From: Gemmatimonadota bacterium
GTDB taxonomy: Bacteria; Latescibacterota; UBA2968; UBA8231
Length of the DNA: 39,291 nt
Reading direction: 5' to 3'
Assembly (NCBI GenBank): GCA_002712305.1
Contig: PATE01000127.1
Coordinates: 1-39,291 of the forward strand
The notes beneath the pieces were generated by a model. The model had not been told where the DNA came from. It was given only the letters and a program-made list of their open reading frames with translations, and searched no databases. The position numbers were made by a program, and so were the translations under genes. How positions within the stretch are numbered: position 1 is the first letter of the stretch; the number at the start of each line of letters is the position of its first letter. Of this stretch, positions 33,900 to 39,291 are shown in pieces.

Positions 33900-34697
33900 T
33901 TACCAGGCTGTCCACCCGCCGTCGATCGTCAGGTTCTGACCGGTCATGTAACTGGATGCGCCGCTGGCCAAAAACACGATGGCGCCCTTCAGCTCTGTCG
34001 GCACTCCCATGCGCCCCATGGGGCATTTGGTTTCGAGACGTTTCACCAACGCAGCGGGCGCTCCGGCTGGGTTGGGGAATGCACCCGGGCTCAAGCAATT
34101 CACACGCACGTTGTCCTGAGCCCAGTAGACGGCGAGGTGTCGGGTCATGTGGATGGTGCCGCCCTTCAGGGCATGGTAAGCGACAGAGCTCGCCGAGCAA
34201 ATCCCCTCATACGCGTCGGGATAGGATCCGACCTGGCCGTACATGGAACCGATGTTGATGACGCTGGCCTCCGCCCCACGCTGCACCGCATGATCGTGCT
34301 GCAATTTCGCCAGTTCGAAGTAGCCGGCGTTGTTCGCCTGATGCTGGGCAAACTCTTCAAAGGAGACCTCCGTCAGATCCTTGCCTTGAGCGTCCAGCCC
34401 GTTGTTCACCAGGACGTCCACCTGCCCTGCAGCTTGGACGGCCACCTCGAATCCATTTCGTAGAGCACCGCTGTCCATCTGATCGAGTTGAACGGCGTGA
34501 TGGGAAGCGCCTCCCGGGGCAGGCAGTTTCGAGGCTGCGTCGCGACCGCGTGCTTCGTCACGGCTGCTGATCACGACACTGGCCCCGGCTTCGGCCAAAG
34601 CGTGACTGAAGGCCGTGCCCAGATAGCCGGTACCACCGGTGACGAGAGCCACCTTGCCGCTCAGATCAAACAGTTCTTGGATGGTTCGTCCTGCCAT
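33900..34697 (-). CDS. Short-chain dehydrogenase/reductase (SDR)
   Basis: Classical SDRs oxidise or reduce alcohols, sugars or steroids with NAD(P). This 265-residue protein has the cofactor motif TGGTGYLG (20-27) and NNG at 98-100. The catalytic Ser151 lies in INIGSMYG, with Tyr174 and Lys178 in the YxxxK motif SVAYHALKGG. The C terminus AIVFLASGASSYMTGQNLTI followed by DGG is typical. AAGGAAT precedes the ATG. It lies between a GH32-like gene (39 bp upstream) and a mutarotase-like gene (36 bp downstream), on the same strand, so it probably oxidises a sugar or polyol in that pathway. The substrate is an inference. Confidence 0.9.
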   Translation of the reverse strand: MAGRTIQELFDLSGKVALVTGGTGYLGTAFSHALAEAGASVVISSRDEARGRDAASKLPAPGGASHHAVQLDQMDSGALRNGFEVAVQAAGQVDVLVNNGLDAQGKDLTEVSFEEFAQHQANNAGYFELAKLQHDHAVQRGAEASVINIGSMYGQVGSYPDAYEGICSASSVAYHALKGGTIHMTRHLAVYWAQDNVRVNCLSPGAFPNPAGAPAALVKRLETKCPMGRMGVPTELKGAIVFLASGASSYMTGQNLTIDGGWTAW

Positions 34698-34736
34698 CGG
34701 TCAGATTCCTTGAGTGTGGGTTTGTTGTCCGCGCAG

Positions 34737-36164
34737 TCAATGATTTGTATCCGTCAGCCCGCTCATCTGCCACGCTCTGAGACGCCGAAAAAACGTGGGC
34801 CCGCCGCGGCTGTAGAGCTTCACGTCCAACCCGCCAGGATGGGTGGGAAAGATCCGCTGAGCCAGATAGCGCTGATCACCAGCGAAGACTTCCAGAACCG
34901 AACGGTCGAGGAAGACTCGCAGCTTGAAGCCCTCTCCTTGCTTGAGATCGAAAGGAGCCGCCTGGATTCCGGGTTCTTGATGATTTAGATCGTCGCGCAG
35001 ACTCGCCATGCGAAAGTCGATTTGGATCGTCTGCGGATCGAGCGTGAACGAGACGAGCGTCTCTTCCGAACCATCCGGAGCACAGCGCACCTTGAGACCA
35101 AACTCCGAGGCGCCTCTCGGTTCCATTTCCAGTTCGAATTCCAGACTGTCGCCTCGCGCCTCCGGCAACAGGAACTCTGTGTCAGTCTCGACGACGACAT
35201 CGTCGCGCTGCGTCAGATCCTGCCGAAGAGTCTGCAGTTCGGTGGCCGGCTCATAGCAGATCCTGTCTTCATCCGGGTTCAGGGAGATGACGACCGGCAA
35301 GCTCAGGACGCCCATCCAACCCGCCGCCATGCAGGCGCTCATGCTGCGACCCTCGTTCAGATTGGCAAACAGAATCCTTCGCCCCTTCTCGTCGAGCATC
35401 GTTCGGGGGGCGTGCAGGTTTCCACCTGGCCAGTTGATGCGATCAAAGGCTTCCGGATAGAAACGCTGATCCTCAAAGCGCCCGAGATAATATCTGCTGC
35501 CATGCGGTTGGTTGTGACAGTAGTGCAACAACATCCTCTTGGAGCCCAGTTCGAAAAAGTCCGGACAGGAACAGTCGTCTTTATCGCCCGTCCAGCGTCT
35601 CTCCGACTCATAGAAACGGTCGACCTGTTCCCAGTCTGCCAGGTCGCTCGAACGGAACAGATGCAGCGTATCCCCCTTGCCCGGTGTGTCTCGGGTACCG
35701 GTCAATGCGTAACACCACTCCCCTTCCTGCCAAGCGGTGACGTCGTTGTTGTCCGGGTACAGGCCCGTCCCCTGGACGGGATGCCGCAAGACGGGGTCCG
35801 CGGGCTCGAATCGCCAATCCATGAGGTCCCCGCTGGGATTGCTGGCGATGCAGCTTGCACCTCCCCCGTCCGGGTGGGGAAAGATGATGGTTGGTGTCCC
35901 GTTGAAGAGAAAGATGTTGCCCGTTTGACCACGTTCGATGGCGTTTGGGTGGTGATCCCAATGGACCAGGTCGGCGGAAGAGATGTGCGCCCAGGCTTTA
36001 TACATGTATCCGTCGGGGCGGCGCGGCGGGCCGTCGTGGGCCCATGAGCTGTGGAGATAAAACAGATGGTATCGCCCCTTCCAGAACAGGGCAGCGCACG
36101 GATCCCAGAGCAGCCCTTCTGGAGGGAGGTAGTGATAGATCGGGCGATCGTTGTCCTGGATCAT
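34737..36164 (-). CDS. GH32-like beta-fructosidase homologue with altered acid/base site
   Basis: GH32 enzymes hydrolyse fructans and sucrose with an N-terminal five-bladed propeller and a C-terminal beta sandwich. This 475-residue protein keeps the propeller start LLWDPCAALFWKGRYHLFY, with Asp21 at the nucleophile position, and ALTGTRDT with Asp159 at the transition-state stabiliser position. It also has a GH32C-type sandwich (LRVFLDRSVLEVFAGDQR). At the acid/base motif, normally ECPD, it reads CSCPDFFEL, so Ser199 replaces the glutamate. It may be an altered hydrolase, a lectin-like protein or a distinct subgroup. No signal peptide is seen. It is the first intact gene of the operon, 26 bp after a broken kinase gene. 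Confidence 0.78.
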   Translation of the reverse strand: MIQDNDRPIYHYLPPEGLLWDPCAALFWKGRYHLFYLHSSWAHDGPPRRPDGYMYKAWAHISSADLVHWDHHPNAIERGQTGNIFLFNGTPTIIFPHPDGGGASCIASNPSGDLMDWRFEPADPVLRHPVQGTGLYPDNNDVTAWQEGEWCYALTGTRDTPGKGDTLHLFRSSDLADWEQVDRFYESERRWTGDKDDCSCPDFFELGSKRMLLHYCHNQPHGSRYYLGRFEDQRFYPEAFDRINWPGGNLHAPRTMLDEKGRRILFANLNEGRSMSACMAAGWMGVLSLPVVISLNPDEDRICYEPATELQTLRQDLTQRDDVVVETDTEFLLPEARGDSLEFELEMEPRGASEFGLKVRCAPDGSEETLVSFTLDPQTIQIDFRMASLRDDLNHQEPGIQAAPFDLKQGEGFKLRVFLDRSVLEVFAGDQRYLAQRIFPTHPGGLDVKLYSRGGPTFFRRLRAWQMSGLTDTNH

Positions 36165-36190
36165 CGTTTCGATCTCGCAGGCCTCGGGCT

Positions 36191-37195
36191 TCAGACCGCC
36201 TTCTCGAGCTCCTCCCGCAGAGCTTTAGAGAATTCCCGCATCGTGAAAGGCTTGTGCAGAATCCGCGTTCCCGGAAATGGCTCCACGAGCCCCCCCAAGC
36301 CGGTCATGAGGACGACAGGCACAACTGCACCTTCAGACCGAATCTGGGCAATCAACTCGGATCCTGACATTCTTGGCATGGATTCATCGAGGACGATGAT
36401 CCCGATCTGTGCGGCATGCGATCGATAGGCCGAGAGTCCCGACTGCCCGTCATCAGCCTCGAGCACTTCGTAGCCGTGCTGCCGCAAGGCACGCGCAACC
36501 GACGAGCGCACGACCTGTTCGTCGTCAATGAGGAGCACGGTTTCCGTTCCACGGTACTCGTCCTCTCTTGATTCCGTGTCGCCAGTGAGACTCGGATCAG
36601 TCTCCGTGGCCAGCAGGGGCAGGAACAACCGGAACTCGGTTCCCTGTCCCACAGTGCTTCGACAGTCGAGCCAGCCATGATGACGTTCGACGATGGCATA
36701 GGCGGTAGAGAGCCCCAACCCGGTCCCTTTGCGCACCTCCGGCGACATTCCGACGCCATTGTCACTGACGGTCACAAGCAGGTGATCTCCAGCGCGATCG
36801 GGTGTCGTGGCTGAAAGTCTCCGCATCGCGTGCATTGAGCAGGAGGTTGAGGATCACTTGCTCGACCTGCTCCGCTTCGCACTCAATGGCTCCCGTGCCC
36901 TCGTCAATCGTCTCGAACAGATTGAGGCGGCGTCAAAAGTGGCCCGGCTAAGCGCAACGGCGCTCCGAACGAGGTCACCCGCATCCGCCTCAACGCGCCT
37001 GCCGGGATGATCTCGGCGAGAAAAGACCATCAGCTCCCGTACGAGAGCCGCCGCACGCATGGCAGCCTGCGAGCTCTCGCTGACAAGGACGGCTTCCTCA
37101 CAGTGTAACTGTAGCTGCTCCAGATTCGCAAGGATCCCCTGGAGAAGATTGTTGAAGTTGTGGGCGATACCGGCCGTCAGTTGGCCGACGGCCTC
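36191..37195 (-). pseudogene. Frameshifted hybrid histidine kinase C-terminal part
   Basis: Read right to left on the minus strand, three frames join into one kinase. A dimerisation segment TAGIAHNFNNLLQGILANLE with the phospho-accepting His continues to LVRELMVFSRRDHPG. A second frame holds LFETIDEGTGAIECEAEQVE and the N box VILNLLLNARDA. A third frame (36835-36191) has DNGVGM, KGTGLGLSTAYAIVERHHG and a receiver domain (TVLLIDDEQVVRSSVARALR, Asp in IIVLDESMP, Lys in HKPF). Two frameshifts, near 36930 and 36830, break the protein. The N-terminal sensor part is missing, replaced by a DyP peroxidase fragment at about 37195. It cannot encode a complete kinase as it stands. Confidence 0.75.
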
Positions 37196-37199
37196 CGTG

Positions 37200-37605
37200 C
37201 GCTGCGAGCCTGCTGTGGCAAGTCGGTGAATCGATCCAGGTCATGGACCCAGCGTTGCACGGCGGCAAAACTCGAGCCATCCAGCCCCTGGCGGGCATCT
37301 CGTACAATCGCCGCCGCTGTGGCATCCTCTCCCTCCGGGTTCTCGGTGCCATCCTCGTAGCCGGTCAGGTCGCGACCACCTCGATACTGAAAGGCATCAA
37401 CCACATCGTCCAGCAGGAGAGCCGGCGAGAGCAGCGACGCAGGGCGGCGACGACTGCCGGACCGATGCCGACAACGACGGCCTGGCCATCGACGCATGCG
37501 GCCAGAGACTGCAAGCCCTGACCCAACTGAGTGAGCCAGGTGCGAGACGAAAGGTCAGGATCTGGCCAGGCGCGGGACAGGGTGGAGGATGCCTGGCTGA
37601 TGCGT
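37200..37605 (-). pseudogene. DyP-type peroxidase N-terminal fragment, frameshifted
   Basis: DyP peroxidases are heme enzymes; their GxxDG motif lies in the N-terminal half. Here the minus strand shows NLTTHQPGILHPVPRLARS, then in another frame LQSLAACVDGQAVVVGIGPA, then in another FQYRGGRDLTGYEDGTENPE with the GxxDG motif. A family-typical FAAVQRWVHDLDRFTDLP follows. The sequence stops there and runs straight into kinase sequence. The heme-ligand histidine and the remaining half are missing, and at least two frameshifts are needed. This is therefore a truncated pseudogene fused, by deletion or recombination, to the decayed kinase. Confidence 0.7.
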
Positions 37606-37639
37606 GGTCAGGTTGGCTGGTCCGATTCGAAAGTCACCG

Positions 37640-38896
37640 TCAGTCGAACACGGGCCCTTGTTCGGCCGCTCGGCTCTGCAGTTCGTCCCAGTCCTTCGAG
37701 CCGTCATCAGCCACGTATTCGAGGCGGGAGCCGGCTTCGTGAATCGGCATGTTGCCGTTCAGGGCATCCGTCCAACATTGGTGGATGTTGGCGTAGTAAC
37801 GGCGGCGATCATTGGGCCAAACGAGGGCCAGCAACAGACGGAGGGGTGGATGTTCGTACGGCGGCTCCATGCGCAGACGTGTCAGGGCCTCCTCGTCTAC
37901 GTCGATTCCGAGCCCCGGCCTATCAGGCGTCTGGGCATAGCCGCCTTTGATCGTCAGCGGTGTCGCCAGCAGATCCTCTTCGTAGATATTCATGCAGTTC
38001 ACCGCCGGCCACTGTGCGTGACTGAGGACTGATCCGAGTTGCAGTGACAGAGCTGTCGTGATGCCCGTGCCCACGATCTGCAGGAAGAAGGGTTTGTCGA
38101 AGGCTGCAGCCTGGATGCCCTGCTTCAGGACACCGGCGACACCGCCACCCACCACAAACCCGTCACAGACCTCGTCGCGCACCACCGTCGGAAAGGGCGG
38201 GTTGCCGAAGTGGTGGGCAATGGGCCTGGAGATCTTGCTGCGGAGCTGACGATTTCCCTCGACGTCACCCTGAGGAATCGGCGACTCGTAGATATCGACG
38301 ATCGGATACTCGTCCAACCGCTGCAGCACCGGTGTGGCCCGGCTGGCGTTGACGAGCATCTGGTTCCAGTCGATGTCGAGATGGTAGTAGTCCGGCGTGG
38401 CATCGCGGACGGCCTCGATCTGGGCGTAGATGTCCCACCAGGGGCGGCCCTTGATTTTGTGCGATGTGTAGCCGCGGGAAACCGCTTCAGCTGCCTCGGC
38501 GGCGAAATCCTCCGGGGACATGTCGACATTCCACCAGGAGATCGGGCACCACTGCCGGATCTGGGGCTGGTGGAACAACTTGTAGGCCGGCACCTCGAGG
38601 GCCTTGCCGACCAGGTCGTAGATGGCCATCTGCAGACCGGCCCCCAGCGAATCGTCGCCGAGGAAGTCCATGGCATTGGCCCCGGTCACACGGGCAATGG
38701 ACTCATCGGTGACCTTGCCCCATGTGTAGTGGAGCATCGTCTCGCCATATCCGACGATGTCTGGCACGTCGGTGGTGACCCGAACGACTTCACTGATGTC
38801 CCATTGGTACTGTTCGCGGGCACACCACACCTTGCAGCGAGGTGTGAATGGCACGTGGACGGTGATCCTCTCGACATCCTTGATCGTGATCTTCAT
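37640..38896 (-). CDS. MR/MLE enolase-superfamily enzyme
   Basis: The 418-residue protein is a mandelate racemase/muconate lactonizing enzyme-type member that removes a proton alpha to a carboxylate, often as a sugar-acid dehydratase or epimerase. It has the N-terminal cap (ERITVHVPFTPRCKVWCARE), then a barrel with the base motif YTSHKIKGRPWWD (KxK type), YHLDIDWNQML (Asp), IYESPIPQGD (Glu) and IAHHFGNPPF near the third ligand. I cannot assign a reaction: it differs from both other dehydratases in this window. AGGGAG lies upstream of the ATG at 38896. A TTGCCA/GATAAT promoter lies 72 bp further upstream. No downstream partner is intact. Confidence 0.85.
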   Translation of the reverse strand: MKITIKDVERITVHVPFTPRCKVWCAREQYQWDISEVVRVTTDVPDIVGYGETMLHYTWGKVTDESIARVTGANAMDFLGDDSLGAGLQMAIYDLVGKALEVPAYKLFHQPQIRQWCPISWWNVDMSPEDFAAEAAEAVSRGYTSHKIKGRPWWDIYAQIEAVRDATPDYYHLDIDWNQMLVNASRATPVLQRLDEYPIVDIYESPIPQGDVEGNRQLRSKISRPIAHHFGNPPFPTVVRDEVCDGFVVGGGVAGVLKQGIQAAAFDKPFFLQIVGTGITTALSLQLGSVLSHAQWPAVNCMNIYEEDLLATPLTIKGGYAQTPDRPGLGIDVDEEALTRLRMEPPYEHPPLRLLLALVWPNDRRRYYANIHQCWTDALNGNMPIHEAGSRLEYVADDGSKDWDELQSRAAEQGPVFD

Positions 38897-38968
38897 CGGT
38901 CGCTCCCTGACTCTTGTGAAGACGATGTATCGGCCTGCCCCAGTCGGCGGACGGTCACTTCAAGCGGC

Positions 38969-38998
38969 ATTATCGGGGGTCTCCCGGGTTCTTGGCAA
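38969..38998 (-). promoter_or_regulatory. Sigma70-like promoter of the right-end enolase-superfamily gene
   Basis: On the minus strand TTGCCA (38998-38993) and GATAAT (38974-38969) are 18 bp apart, with a predicted start near 38962 and a leader of about 65 nt. The elements and spacing match the sulfatase promoter at 12660-12689, differing in one -35 base. Confidence 0.65.
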
Positions 38999-39291
38999 GC
39001 GCTGGGTCACTGCCCTGCTTTCTTGGCCTGGTGCAGAAAAGGGCATATCGTGGGTTTTGCCCTGCTCAAACGCAGCTGATAGGAAAGTGTGGCAGGAAGG
39101 GAAAATCCTGCCGATAGTCAGAGTATGCGGGCAAGGTTTGTCCGGTCACTTCTCTTGGTCTGGTAATTGCATTAGACAGCAAATCACTCGGTGCCACTCA
39201 TTTTCTGATAGTCATCTGACATTCTGATCTCTCTCTGTGGTCCTCGCGACGCTGACTTCAAGGTCTCGAGAGAGTTTCAGGATATGCGGCC
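38999..39291. other. Non-coding stretch at the right edge
   Basis: The window ends here. I find no frame with family resemblance, no RNA gene and no clear repeat. The local base composition is more AT-rich than the gene bodies. Sequence such as GGGAAAATCCTGCCG shows no recognisable regulatory motif. A gene start may lie just beyond the edge. Confidence 0.5.

Noticed and set aside
35022-36047. 341-residue plus-strand frame opposite the GH32-like gene
   Set aside because: Antisense shadow; the minus strand carries GH32 motifs in order.
1-39291. CRISPR array, prophage, transposase or insertion sequence
   Set aside because: No regularly spaced repeats, no integrase or transposase motif and no terminal inverted repeats were seen despite several decayed genes.
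1-39291. Genome-wide recoding of TAG
   Set aside because: TAG is the normal stop of the CcsA-like, acylase, phosphatase-fold, DUF5069 and lipoprotein genes, so the in-frame TAG codons are local events.

Overview
The window looks like chromosomal DNA from a GC-rich, Gram-negative-type (diderm) bacterium. It encodes lipoproteins, a predicted outer-membrane barrel, an oxygen-type protoporphyrinogen oxidase and a cytochrome c assembly (CcsA/HemX) protein. Many MR/MLE enolase-superfamily dehydratases, a sulfatase, glycoside hydrolases, a phytanoyl-CoA dioxygenase-type enzyme, an M81 peptidase and a penicillin-acylase homologue recall uncultured polysaccharide-degrading lineages such as Latescibacterota or Poribacteria. 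That assignment is inference from gene content; there is no rRNA or tRNA gene here to test it.

Layout. (1) 1-450: no conventional gene, but a well-delimited minus-strand transcription unit. It has a sigma70-like promoter, a structured region with two Shine-Dalgarno-like sequences, a 12-codon reading frame, mutually exclusive pairings and a strong intrinsic terminator. I consider it the most unusual object in the window. (2) 454-7727: a housekeeping block with modABC (molybdate uptake), hemY, a divergent outer-membrane barrel gene, then hemA and a ccsA/hemX-like gene. (3) 7821-12549: a minus-strand GH116 glycosidase, nucleotidyltransferase and Gfo/Idh/MocA oxidoreductase cluster, preceded by a small coiled-coil lipoprotein with its own promoter and terminator. 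(4) 12759-17309: a sulfatase, a galactonate-dehydratase-like enzyme and a rhamnonate-dehydratase-like enzyme, a likely sugar or sugar-acid catabolic neighbourhood, with a secreted protein interrupted by an in-frame TAG between them. (5) 17306-25739: penicillin acylase homologue, alpha/beta hydrolase, secreted endonuclease/exonuclease/phosphatase-fold protein, M81 peptidase, an MFS transporter with a histidine-rich tail and a DUF5069 protein. (6) 25745-26573: decayed DNA with a deleted and frameshifted response regulator and a second, broken copy of the DUF5069 3' end. (7) 26574-31291: PhyH dioxygenase and a 1294-residue secreted glycosidase-like protein. (8) 31312-32658: another patch of gene remnants (FliF/YscJ-like, hydrolase, unknown). 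(9) 32661-36164: an operon of mutarotase-like protein, SDR oxidoreductase and GH32-like protein. (10) 36191-37605: remnants of a hybrid histidine kinase joined to a broken DyP peroxidase. (11) 37640-38896: a third enolase-superfamily enzyme with a clear upstream promoter.

The intact accessory genes fit uptake-independent, extracellular or cytosolic breakdown of sulfated or acidic glycans and oxidation of their sugars (GH116, GH32-like, the large glycosidase-like protein, sulfatase, three dehydratases, SDR and Gfo/Idh). They are interleaved with at least six decayed genes, so the region appears to turn over quickly. Some frameshifts could instead be assembly errors, and read mapping would settle that.
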